DNA of 64,000 nt from Tetraselmis striata (taxonomy: Eukaryota > Chlorophyta > Chlorodendrophyceae > Chlorodendrales > Chlorodendraceae): assembly GCA_006384855.1 (NCBI GenBank), contig VCJN01000707.1, positions 95,827-159,826 of the forward strand, in the 5' to 3' direction. Under the pieces are notes generated by a model, which worked only from the letters and a program-made list of their open reading frames with translations, did not search any database and was not told the origin of the DNA. A program made the position numbers and the translations under genes. Numbering within the stretch: position 1 is the stretch's first letter; every line of letters begins with the position of its first letter. Positions 55,385 to 64,000 of the stretch are shown here, piece after piece.

Positions 55385-56188
55385 CTCTCGTGCGTGGCTT
55401 GTGTACTCCCCCGACACTCAGCGAGTTGTTGCGTCCGGGTCTGTCACGTTCAACGAATCCGACCGTTTCCAGCGCTTTGATCCTGAGCACTCAAATGAGC
55501 GGCCTTCGCCACCTCATCAGGGGAATACTGACAACTCAGAGGGGGCAGCCAACGCCTCCGGAGGGGCAATGATCAGCCCAGCAGAGGCAGCCACCATCTC
55601 AGGAGGGGCACAGCATCCACAACACCCCCCTACAACAAACCAGTGCCCTCACCGCAAAGCCCACATGCCATCAGCCAACATGCCACCAACATGGAAACCC
55701 GTACCCGCCTGCAAAACTGCTCACAATGGCAGCGATATAACACCAATAGCGAGGACGACGACAACTCCTACGACCATCCAAGACCCCAAGCCCCAAACCG
55801 GGATGCTACTCTCCCACAGGAACAAGCTCCGGCAAAGGCGGGCTTCGCACCTACCCCTGCACCACAAAATCTAGCAACAACCGCGGCAGCCACCGCTCCA
55901 TCATCAAATACAAAAGCAGCACTTGCATAATCAACAACGCCGTCACCATCCCCGTCAATAGCAGCAACCAATGATCCACCCTCCGCATAACTGGCCCCCG
56001 CGCCAACAACGTCACCATCACCGTCCACAAGCTACGCAAGCCCTCCGACCTCCCAAGACCCCAGACGAGCATGGAGCACTGACAACACCGGACGAGTACG
56101 CAGCGCCTCTCGAAACTATATCCATGAAAATGGCACGTGGTCAAATTATGCTTCAGCAACCGCAGGAGCTGACCCGTGTGAACTGGCT

Positions 56189-57130
56189 ATGGCTGCTGCC
56201 ACCTTCAGCCGCAGCATAGACCCATGCGAATGGGCAATGCACGGTGGTGAGATACTCGGTGACCCGCAGACATATCGCGAGGCCATCGACTCGCCTGATG
56301 CAGCTGAATGGCAGCACGCCATGCAGCAAGAATACAACTCGCTCACATCACGAAAGACATGGACGCTGACCACTCTCCCTCCGGGACGCAAGGCAGTCAA
56401 GTCAAAGTGAGTTTTCAACACCTAGTACAACGCTGACGGCAGCCTGGAAAGACACAAGGGTCAAGTGGTGGCGAAGGGATTCCCCCAAGTCGAAGGCATC
56501 GACTTTACAGAAACATTTGCACCCACCGTGATGTACACAACGCTGCGAGCCCTCTTCTCCACCCACCTTGGACTTCACCTCGAGCAGACTGATGTAGACT
56601 GCGCCTTCATGTACGCCATCATGAAAGAAGAGATACACATGGAGCAGCCCCAAGGCTTTGAGGTCACTGGATCAGATGGCGAGAAACTGGTATGCAATCT
56701 GCTCAATGCTGTCTATGGCCTCAAGCAAGCACCCCACAGCTGGCACAAACTATTACACGACTTCAGGACTACGCAATACAATATCAGGAATAGAGAACAG
56801 CTGCATGATAGCTGCTGTTATATCACATTACAATATGATACGGGATGTTACAGTACCAATAGCTACATCTTAGATGAATGATGGAACCAAAAGGTCCTCT
56901 TTAGGAGAAATAGACCTGAGACTCAATGGAACACACAACAGGACTTCCCGATATGAAATTCGCTGAGACTATATGAATGGGGCACCCACCCCACTTGCAA
57001 CCAAGCAGTTACAAAGAATCAGTGCAACATGCCTGAAATTCTCCGAGCATCAACAAGTATGTTGATGATTACATGCGCTTGCTGCAACATTCATTTGGAA
57101 ATCCATACAGAAATCCAGAAGGATTGTTTC
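56189..57130 (+). pseudogene. Copia reverse transcriptase (RVT_2) fragment
   Basis: DAAEWQHAMQQEYNSLTSRK TWTL precedes KAVKSK, where TGA at 56,408 stands in place of the conserved Trp codon of the KWVF motif. Then NADGSLERHKGQVVAKGF, QVEGIDFTETFAPTV and LEQTDVDCAFMYAIMKEEIH include a first catalytic Asp (QTDVDCAF). VYGLKQAPHSWHKLL follows. The frame is lost near 56,770. A possible YVDD active-site motif (KYVDDYM) occurs at 57,055-57,075, ~290 bp downstream, farther than expected, implying an insertion or chance. Confidence 0.8.
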
Positions 57131-57214
57131 AGAATGTAGTAGTTTATATTACAATTAGCAGGTACTTGCAGGTAGTACTAATGTATAAAGGTGTAGCGCA
57201 AACAAACCACACAA

Positions 57215-57500
57215 ACACACACACACACCCATATATACATATATGTATATTAAGACACATGTGGACATACGGCCCATGTGTACATGGCGCGGTCCATGTG
57301 GGCATATAGCCTCCATTGACCCATGTCCACATGGCCCGTACTATGTACACATGGAGTTTCCTGGAAACGCTCCATGCGCACACGGGTCGTTGGCTGACCC
57401 ATGTACACACGGACTGCCTTCGACAAATGCCTATTTACACACGGACCCGCCATGTACGCATGGAGCGCGGTACTTGGACCATTCACACACAGGTCCACCC
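57215..57500. repeat. Microsatellite and degenerate CCATGTxCACATGG minisatellite
   Basis: (CA)n/(TA)n at 57,215-57,260 is followed by about ten diverged ~30-base units built on CCATGTACACATGG or CACGGGTCG-like strings. No protein is plausible. Confidence 0.8.
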
Positions 57501-57802
57501 TATCCAGTCCATGTGTGATATAGTAAGTTTTTGTCCGCATTTTAAGGCAAGGTTAGTTCGATTTCAATAATGTTCAAATAAAGTAGCAGGTGCCATTAAC
57601 TTCAAATTAGAGGGAAATTATACACATTCAGTCCAATTTGATTTTACTCTACAATTTAGTTCATTACACGGACTGGGTGGCAGCTCAGTGAGCGATAGTG
57701 CCAGCACCATGGTGCGTAGATTTTTACAGGGGATTTTTGAGCCGATGTTGATGGTCCAAGGGCCTATAGGTCATCGTTTCGTCGGCCAACTTTCAACGTG
57801 AG

Positions 57803-58633
57803 TCATGCGGCTCTTTTGCTGCGAGGCTTACTGGCAGGCAGAGCCTTGCGCTTGCGGGGCGTGGCTGCCTCCGCGCCGTCAGTGAGGCCGCCCGTTGCTG
57901 CAGCTTGGTACTCCAGCGCCGATGCATGGCTTGCGAGGCCGTTGCCACGGTACCCAGAGGAGAAGTCGTCGATCACCATGGGCTTGGCGGCCGCATCCTC
58001 GATAGCACCACCCTCCACCACACCCTTCAGGTCGCGCAGGCTCATCAAACGGCAGTTTGGCTGGCCTCGCGCCTGTGACACCTTGCTAAAGCCTGGCTCC
58101 TTGCCCACCAGCAGGATGCTCGTTTTGCCCGACACGCTACTCGTCACACGCCCGCCAAAGGCCTCCACCATCCGCTTCACCTTGTCCTTGCCGAGGTTCA
58201 GCCCCGCGCCGCCCCCGACCTCGGGGAACACACCCGTCAGTACCACCGTCTGCCCCGCCAGCGAATTGGGTTGGGCGGCGCCGCGGCCAGGCACCGGCAT
58301 GACAAACGCACCGCCGCGTGCTTCACGCTTGGCGCCCCGTGGCACCACTGCCTTGCCCGGGGATGGCTTGGGCTTGGTGGCCAGTGCTCCTGCAACAGCA
58401 CCGCTACTGCTGGCGCCAGCCGCCCCGGTCGCGGCATCCTCATCTTTGGGCTCAGTCTTGGGTTCTACCTTGGGCTCCGACTTGGTCTTTGTCTTGGGCT
58501 CTGCTTTTGGCTTTGTCTTGGGCTCTGCTTTGGTTTCGGCCTCCGCCTTTGCCTTGGCAGTCGATTCTTTCTTGGGAGTGGGCGCATGAGCAGCGCTACC
58601 GTCGCCGCCAGCCGCCGTCGCATCTGTCATCAT
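57803..58633 (-). CDS. BRCT-domain nuclear protein
   Basis: An intronless 276-residue frame from MMTDATAAGG to the stop at 57,803. Residues ~20-70 are a Lys/Glu/Pro/Thr repeat (AEPKTKPKAEPKTKTKSEPK). Residues ~120-215 form one BRCT domain: LAGQTVVLTGVFPEV, KDKVKRMVEAFGGRVTSSVS, TSILLVGKEPGFSKVSQARG and LRDLKGVVEGG, with the typical GG and hydrophobic pattern. The C-terminal tail is basic (TPRKRKALPASKPRSKRAA), with likely nuclear localisation signals. BRCT domains bind phosphoproteins or DNA ends in repair and replication; the RFC1/NAD-ligase/PARP type of single BRCT is the closest in pattern. The partner protein is unknown. The frame starts ~1.8 kb from the divergently arranged? neighbour to the right, which reads on the same strand. 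Confidence 0.88.
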   Translation of the reverse strand: MMTDATAAGGDGSAAHAPTPKKESTAKAKAEAETKAEPKTKPKAEPKTKTKSEPKVEPKTEPKDEDAATGAAGASSSGAVAGALATKPKPSPGKAVVPRGAKREARGGAFVMPVPGRGAAQPNSLAGQTVVLTGVFPEVGGGAGLNLGKDKVKRMVEAFGGRVTSSVSGKTSILLVGKEPGFSKVSQARGQPNCRLMSLRDLKGVVEGGAIEDAAAKPMVIDDFSSGYRGNGLASHASALEYQAAATGGLTDGAEAATPRKRKALPASKPRSKRAA

Positions 58634-59389
58634 AGCAGCTCACCGTGTCGGTGTCAGCGTGCGGCCACAGATCCCGGCACCCACACCCAAGGTATGGGTA
58701 CTGTGCGAGATTGTTGACGCGCTGCTTGCGCAGCGGCCAAGTGCTGCCCCTTTCTAGCATGTTTCCCCTGGGCTCAGATGAGTCTGGAGACACCAGAGCT
58801 ACGTGTCGCTTTGCAAACATGCCAAGGGGGCACAAATGTGAAGTTTTGCTATCAGCTGGATGGTTGAGACGTATCCGTCAACTGCACACGAATATCTATG
58901 CTTTCACGTAAATCAAACATGGTTTAATCTTAAATAGGAAATAAGGGTAGGCAGCGAAGTATATATGAGTGTATGCCTTATCTATCATATATACACGGCT
59001 TACTTGCTATGGCGTATGGACCGGTGTGTAAATGACCGGTATGCTCTTATTGTGAAGGCGCCCGCATCTCCACGCTAGGACTGATAGTGGCCTGGTGAGT
59101 GTGAAGCGACCCGCAGTACAGGTGCCGCAACATTACAAGAACAACATTTATATTAATTCAAACACGCCCTGACTTTCAGAGCTGAGCTGTGGGCGATAAA
59201 TGTATTAAAATTTATAATAAGGCCATGCCATAACAATTGCATGGCACCCCAATTTGCGCCGTCTACCGTGCTCGGAAAGGTGTCAACCAATCACGCACTG
59301 TGGATCACCGCTGGCCATAAGCACCCAATGCAACATCGCCCGCCTTGAGTTCGGCAGGACCAGGTGTGTAAAGGTAAGGGGCATGGCGG

Positions 59390-59535
59390 CACAATCACAG
59401 ACACATACAAAGACATACACACAGACACACACACACACATTTATGCATGTATGTATAGACATTGCATGCATGCATGTATGCATGCACGTATGTGTATGTA
59501 TGTATGTATGTACATATGTATGTATGAGTAAATTA
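59390..59535. repeat. Microsatellite cluster (ACACA / GTAT)n
   Basis: Successive CACACA and ATGTATG/CATGCATG runs. It lies just past the 3' end of the J-domain gene. The His/Thr-rich frames are artefacts. 58,640-59,380 holds no recognised gene. Confidence 0.9.
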
Positions 59536-59572
59536 ATTGCGAATGGTTTCCGCTTTAGCAAATACTGTAAAT

Positions 59573-60466
59573 TCAATTGCATTTATGAGCGCATAGATAC
59601 AGATATTCATCAATCCGACCCCATCCCGACTGCATCGTGTTCCATGCTCCGAAACCACATTTCCCGCGGCATGCAATCAGCGCCGACACACCTGGCTGCG
59701 GCTTGCGCCGGGCGAGGCGCGCCCAGTTTCCCTTGTCCATGGCGTGGGCCACCAGCTGGGCGCGCTGGTCCGGCGCAAGCTCCGCCACGCCGTCCAGGAG
59801 CACCTGGCTCATGCTCAGCAGCGCGGCCTCGAAGCGGGCGGGGTCAGTGCAGGCGTCGGGGTCCGGCAGCCCCAGCCACACCTTGCTGGGCACACGCCAG
59901 CAGGCAAGGTGCACCCAGCGCCTGTAGGAGCCGGACTCAGGGTCGAGCGAGCCCACGCGCAGGTCACCCTTGCCGATAGCCGCCGCAGTGCAGCGCTTGG
60001 CGACGCCCTTTGCCGCGCACGTGCTGCGCGCAGAGCGCGCCGGCTCCACACGGTGGCGTGGCACCGGCTCCTCGGCCGCTGCAGCGTAGAAGTCCCAGGA
60101 GGGCGGCGGCCCCGTGCGCGCGGCGTCATCTGTCGCGCTGCCGAAAGCGTCGCCAGTGCCTGTGTTGGCCGCGTCCGCAAAGGAGTCGAGGCCGCCAGCG
60201 TCCAGCAGCTGCCGCAGCACTGCAAAGGCGCCCTGCACGGCGCGGAAAGTCGCGGGGTCGCCGCCCTTGTCGGGATGGGCCGCCAGCACGGCCTTGAAGT
60301 ACGCCTTCTTGATGGCTGCCCACTCCGCCTGCAGGCCGTCGCACCCCGCCAGCGCGCCCGCCGACAATCCGATTGTTGCCAGGCACTCGCCCACTGTGCC
60401 GCCGCCGCCGCTATCACCATCGCCGCCGCCACTGCCCCCTGCGGCCCGCCGCTTCCCGCGAGCCAT
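59573..60466 (-). CDS. J-domain protein with PARP-type zinc-finger-like C-terminus
   Basis: Start at 60,466 (MARGKRRAAGGSGG) preferred over an upstream in-frame Met at 60,616, because the upstream part looks like 5' leader. The J domain follows: ECLATIGLSAGALAGCDGLQ, AIKKAYFKAVLAAHPDKGGD with the HPD triad that stimulates Hsp70 ATPase, then FRAVQGAFAVLRQL. After a Thr/Ala/Asp-rich linker comes STCAAKGVAKRCTAAAIGKG, DLRVGSLDPESGSYRRWVHL and ACWRVP, the GxLRxGxx...WxHxxCW pattern of PARP-type DNA-nick-binding zinc fingers. A helical tail follows (LLDGVAELAPDQRAQLVAHA). A GTGTGT donor after RKPQP (59,697) may splice to a later exon, so the last ~35 residues are uncertain. The combination suggests a chaperone recruited to DNA. 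Confidence 0.82.
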   Translation of the reverse strand: MARGKRRAAGGSGGGDGDSGGGGTVGECLATIGLSAGALAGCDGLQAEWAAIKKAYFKAVLAAHPDKGGDPATFRAVQGAFAVLRQLLDAGGLDSFADAANTGTGDAFGSATDDAARTGPPPSWDFYAAAAEEPVPRHRVEPARSARSTCAAKGVAKRCTAAAIGKGDLRVGSLDPESGSYRRWVHLACWRVPSKVWLGLPDPDACTDPARFEAALLSMSQVLLDGVAELAPDQRAQLVAHAMDKGNWARLARRKPQPGVSALIACRGKCGFGAWNTMQSGWGRIDEYLYLCAHKCN

Positions 60467-60714
60467 GTCGGGGAACCTGATGCCACCCGGTGGTGACGCT
60501 CTCCCCTGGAACGTGGCCTGCGCTGACAACTGTCCAGTCCCACAAATAATCATCAGCAGGTTACGAGTACATAAGCAGCTTTTTCTAAGTGGCCTGTAAT
60601 ATGGTACGGGTACCAACGACCGCCAGCAGGTCGAGTACCGTAGACGACGCGCCGCGCGAGGTCTCGCAGAAGGCGGTATCGGTATGAGGACGGGTAGTAC
60701 GCGACAGGCTTCGT

Positions 60715-61000
60715 TGTCTGTAGTCCGCTCGGGAGAGCGCTGGTCTCCTACTCAGTAGGTCCCCGAATCGATTCCCAGCTCTGTCAATTCAGGGCAATAT
60801 CGTCCGGGCCCGTCGAACCTACAGCCATTAGACCGCTGCCTCATTCGAACCCCGAAGGGCTACTAAGGCATCAGCCAGGTAAATCCAGGACAAGGGCCCG
60901 GTCGATATTGCCCTGAAACGACAGAGCTGGGAATCGATCCGGGGACCTACCGAGTAGGAGACCACCGCTCTACCGAGCGGACAGACAACGGGGCCTGTCT
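60715..61000. repeat. Inverted pair of tRNA-derived SINE heads
   Basis: GTCCGCTCGGGAGAGCGCTG, with TCGATTCCCAGCTCTGTC later, at the left is reproduced in reverse complement at the right end (60,900-60,995; GACAGAGCTGGGAATCGATC then CCGCTCTACCGAGCGGAC). The right, minus-strand copy also contains the SINE body (CGAACCCCGAAGGGC, the complement of the GCCCTTCGGGGTTCG block). Transcription would give a long hairpin. Each head has A- and B-box-like promoter strings. 61,010-61,650 shows no gene. Confidence 0.85.
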
Positions 61001-61659
61001 ATAAAATACAATGTATATTCGTCATTGTCCCCGCCATCTTCAGCCCGTAGCACCGCTGTTCTCGCCCTCCGGCGGCCTGGTCGACTGCCCCCACTCGGCC
61101 TGGCCTGCGCGGCCACTCAATTTGCGGTCCAATCAGAGGCTGAGCTGGCCGCTGATGCGCGACCGCGTCACAACTGCACACGCACGCGACCCCCCCCCCC
61201 CCCCCCCCCCTCCGTGCCCCCCGTGGCACTCTGCCATATCCGAGAAGAACCTTGGCACTGTCAAATCCACGCAGCACACCAAGTCCGGACGCAGGTACGA
61301 CCGAGGTGAGAGGATATGTAGGGCTCCAATGACTCACCGGGAAAAATTCAGGTGAGATTTCTTCCCGTCGCGCCTTGCCCTCGCTGAGCGGGGCGTGTGC
61401 GTGGTGGCGAGGTGAGGACGTGAGGTACAGGGAACTGGGTGATACGGCAGTACCGGGTTGCGATCCAGTCTACTCCCTACAATATAACACTTAAGCCTGA
61501 AACCAAGGTCGAGCAGGAGGCCAGGGAGCCCTACAATTATAATCCTTACTGGTGCTACGCCGCCTATGGCTTATTATTGCCTTCGCGTTATGAACTTTTC
61601 ATCGCGACCGTGCGATTACCGTACCGGTCTATCGTACGGCCGGTAGTCGCTAAATGAAT

Positions 61660-62000
61660 TCCCCTCCCTCTTGGTCTTGGGTTGAGCGGAGGAAAAGGAG
61701 AGCCGCGTCCGAAATTGTCAGGAATATGCGAGAATTTATACCGGTCGCAATACGGTTCTTTCACGGAACTTTAGGCGTCCTCCGTCCGTCCGTCCGTCCG
61801 TCCGTCCGTCCTCCGTCATACGCGCTTCGCGCATGAACCGTCATACGTTCAGTTTTCGCCCGTTTGATTTCACGGTACTGGAACGAGTACCGTATGGTTC
61901 TGAATGGATGCGCGTGTATTCTAGCCCAGGCACGTCATATATCCGTTTGATACGCCAGAATAACGCGGTACATACCGCAGCGCGTTTCTACTGCTGAATC
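61660..62000 (+). repeat. ~340-bp direct repeat, copy A
   Basis: Begins TTCCCCTCCCTCTTGGTCTT and contains GGAGAGCCGCGTCCGAAATT, a (CCGT)n/(CCGTCCGT) run, ATGAACCGTCATACGTTC and a GGATGCGCGTGTATTCTAGC block ending near AGCGCGTTTCTACTGCTG. It is nearly identical to 63,590-63,925. The pair, 1.9 kb apart in the same orientation, could be LTRs of a non-autonomous element, or a dispersed repeat. Confidence 0.8.
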
Positions 62001-62229
62001 AGCAAGCGAGACGTGCCCTCTTTATTTATACAGCGACAATACGGTAGTCCTAGTATATATTACATGTGCTAGACGCAACATTCAAGAAATCCACACAGAA
62101 ATCCAGAAGAGAATCCAGAAGGAAATCCAGCTACGGGCCAACAGAGGGGGGAACCGCCATGGTAGCCACCGACCAGGCATCGCCACCAGCGAGCCGCCGC
62201 TCCACGCAGTAGGGACGCTCTCCCCGGCA

Positions 62230-62780
62230 CACAATCCCGGGCCACTCCAGTAGCGGCACTAGGCCGAATGTAATGTGAAGGCGCCGACAGGAAAGGAGCT
62301 TCGAAGTTGAGGTCTCGCAGCAAGGAGCGGAAGTGGGGGGGTCCAACCCAGAACGGGGCGCCACGGGCGTGCAACAGACGAAGGCCACCCAACGCCAAAC
62401 CCGCCGCCAACTCGGTCGCGTCCTTTTCCGCCAAACGTAGAACGCCTTCCCCAGCACAACATCCCGGGCCACTCCAATAGCAGCGCAGAGCCGAATGTGA
62501 TGTGGAGGCGCCAACAGGACAAGAAGGGAGAAAGTGCTCAACGAGTAGGGAATCCAGAGCCGACCGGGCCAGCAAAGACGTAAGACGCCGGTGTCCAGCG
62601 CGCTTTGTTCCGCCCAGCGCCAGATCCGCCGCCAGCTCGGTCGCGTCCCCTTCCGCCGAAGGTAGAACTCCCTTCCCAGCACAACATCCCGGGCCACTCC
62701 AATAGCGGCACTAGGCCGAATGTGATGTGGAGGCGCCGACAGGACAGGAAGGGGGGGGTGCTCAAAGAACATCGAACAGG
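62230..62780. repeat. Satellite-like tandem repeat, ~225-236-bp unit
   Basis: CCACTCCAGTAGCGGCACTA-type starts occur at 62,234, 62,470 and 62,694, each followed by GCCGAATGT(A/G)ATGTG(A/G)AGGCG. Predicted long proteins over this block are artefacts of the repeat. It lies between the two direct-repeat copies. Confidence 0.85.
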
Positions 62781-63204
62781 GACTTGACCGGACCAGCAAC
62801 GACGTAAGACGCCGGTGTCCAGCTCACACTGCTCCTCCGCGGCAGTGGCAGCACGCGCGGCTACCAAGGCGCCACCCGTGCACGATCCCCGCCCCCATCC
62901 CCAGCCGGGGGTGGAGGCGGAGGAAGGGCCCGCGATTCCGAGGGCCGAGGACGGTCGTCGGGCCCGCCCAGGCGGCGCTGTGTGGTGGGTGGGTGAAACG
63001 TTATTAGTCATAGTATATCCTGTAAAATGATGCTGTACAAAGGGGTCGCCGCGGTGCGGGGGCAGTCCGCCGACCCGGGGCCCGGCGTCCGTCGACGGAC
63101 GGGCGACGGTCGAACGACGGCGTCCGGCGTCCGGTGCCGGTACAGGCGGCGGGCATGGCGATTCGCGGCGTGCCCGCCCCGTAGACCTGACGACCGGCCC
63201 CACC

Positions 63205-63530
63205 TGCGCGGCCTCGTGCGGGATGCGGGCCGCCTGTAGGCGGCTTGTACTGTGCTGCTGATCTTGTAGTGCTGCTGGGGGGGGGGGGGGTAATACAACT
63301 TTTGACGGTGGGTTGGGTACTGGCCTTTTTGTAATGCACACCAGTAGTCAGCGGCCCGCTTTTACGCGGCTTGCAGATTTAATCTGTTTTACAAAATAAT
63401 ACGTCTCTTTTAAGAAATAAATTACTGACAAATCTAACGCTAAAAGCAGTAATACCCGCTACCCGGAAACAAGAGTATTACAAGATCAACACTACAAGCC
63501 GGCTGAAAGCGGGCCGCATCCCGCACCAGG
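63205..63530. repeat. Inverted repeat (fold-back) arms
   Basis: The string CGTGCGGGATGCGGGCCGCC followed by GGCGGCTTGTACTG (63,211-63,255) is matched in reverse complement by ACTACAAGCCGGCTGAAAGC and GGGCCGCATCCCGCACCAGG (63,488-63,532), around ~230 bp of AT-richer DNA. It could form a stem-loop. A second short palindrome (CAACCCAAGAGGTAGGGG / CCCCTACCTCTTGG) follows at 63,534-63,597. Confidence 0.75.
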
Positions 63531-63589
63531 CTCAACCCAAGAGGTAGGGGCACCTCCACAAATCCCGAAGCGCCGCTTAGTTCCCCTAC

Positions 63590-63925
63590 CTCTTGGTCTA
63601 CCTTGGGTTGAGTGGAGGAAAAGGAGAGCCGCGTCCGAAATTGCCGGGAATATGCGAGAATTTATACCGGTTACAATACGGTTCTATCACGGAATTTTAG
63701 CCGTCCTCCGACCGTCCGTCCGTCCGTCCGTCCGTCCTCCGTCATACGCCCTTCGCGCATGAACCGTCATACGTTCGGTTTTCGCCCGTTTGATTTCACG
63801 GTACTCGTACGTGTATGGTAAGGTTCTGAATGGATGCGCGTGTATTCTAGCCCAGGCACGTCATACATCCGTCTTATCCGCCAAAATAACGCGGTACCGC
63901 AGCGCGTTTTTACTGCTGGATCTGC
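63590..63925 (+). repeat. ~340-bp direct repeat, copy B
   Basis: Near-identical to 61,660-62,000, with the same CCGT microsatellite and the ATGAACCGTCATACGTTC and GGATGCGCGTGTATTCTAGC strings. It ends at the hairpin-bearing repeat that closes the window. Confidence 0.8.
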
Positions 63926-64000
63926 GACAGTCTCAACAGGATAGAGACTGCAAGGACAAACACAGGTGGGTGTGCAGTGGTGGTGCAAAGGCGAGAGGCC
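63917..64000. repeat. Hairpin-bearing repeat, copy B (cut by window end)
   Basis: ATCTGCGACAGTCTCA, loop AACAGGATA, AGAGACTG, then GGGTGTGCAGTGGTGGTGCA. The stem is the same as at 42,484-42,566 with a different loop and ~80% identity over the visible length. The window ends inside it. Confidence 0.6.

Larger units (their letters stand above)
50350..57130 (+). mobile_element. Decayed Ty1/copia retrotransposon carrying a C5 DNA methyltransferase
   Basis: In order on the plus strand: a gag-like domain (50,363-50,605), a CCHC zinc knuckle (50,873-50,914), a Pro-rich region with a second knuckle (52,618-52,660), a C5 methyltransferase (53,130-53,900), a protease (54,100-54,330), a GAG-pre-integrase motif (54,613-54,730), integrase (54,760-55,384), and a copia-type reverse transcriptase (56,189-~56,770, with a possible YVDD at 57,058). 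The protease-integrase-RT order is diagnostic of Ty1/copia. Many stops and frameshifts show it is inactive. LTRs could not be delimited by eye. Confidence 0.85.

Noticed and set aside
57055..57075. KYVDDYM as the certain RT active site
   Set aside because: It fits the motif but lies ~290 bp beyond the last RT homology with no open frame joining them, so it is mentioned only as possible.
62131..63341. Long minus-strand ORFs of 222 and 267 codons
   Set aside because: They cover tandem satellite units; the same peptide recurs with the DNA period and no domain is present.

Overview
The window is nuclear DNA from a GC-rich eukaryote, most probably a chlorophyte green alga. The reasons are dense short spliceosomal introns (GT-AG plus one likely GC-AG) in conserved eukaryotic genes, tRNA-derived SINEs, PHD-finger LTR retroelements of a type I associate with green algae, and about thirty G or C homopolymer runs of 10 to 54 bases, mostly in introns and intergenic DNA. 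The species cannot be named. All exon models were built by eye from splice signals and protein-family conservation.

Layout. 1-8.6 kb: repeat-rich, with a truncated SINE, a 373-bp tandem repeat, a Cys-cluster ORF, a ~190-bp tandem repeat and a minus-strand BED-finger/Tudor-like transposase-like gene. Short inverted repeats at ~205 and ~7845 may be the ends of one DNA transposon. 8.6-13.9 kb: a decayed minus-strand LINE (RT, RNase H, zinc fingers). 14.4-14.85 kb: two SINEs in tandem. 15.6-25.5 kb: a gene island with SEC11 (signal peptidase catalytic subunit, 6 exons, +), RPP30 (RNase P/MRP subunit, 6 exons, -), a Ser/Pro-rich unknown and a probable reticulon-domain protein. 25.9-31 kb: a Ty3/gypsy-like element encoding a retropepsin, a C5 cytosine DNA methyltransferase and a PHD finger, followed by a putative 3' LTR. 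31.6-47 kb: CLP1 (mRNA 3'-end/tRNA splicing polynucleotide kinase family), a single-pass membrane protein, a coiled-coil multi-exon gene, an AT-rich patch with a Helitron-like Rep fragment, one orphan exon and a two-exon coiled-coil gene. 47.5-48.6 kb: a 1,016-bp TIR element with a TTA target duplication, inserted in a SINE tail. 50.3-57.1 kb: a decayed Ty1/copia element that also carries a C5 DNA methyltransferase, between gag and protease. 57.8-60.5 kb: a BRCT protein and a J-domain/PARP-like zinc-finger protein. 60.7-64 kb: an inverted SINE pair, ~350-bp direct repeats and satellites.

The most unusual content is the pair of cytosine methyltransferases carried by two different LTR-retrotransposon superfamilies within 28 kb. 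Each has recognisable catalytic motifs and each is now broken. Such capture could let an element write its own methylation state. I recall comparable elements only from dinoflagellates and charophytes, so a third lineage with both superfamilies would be notable. The conserved genes (SEC11, RPP30, CLP1) are ordinary housekeeping genes and serve as anchors for splice-site and codon usage.
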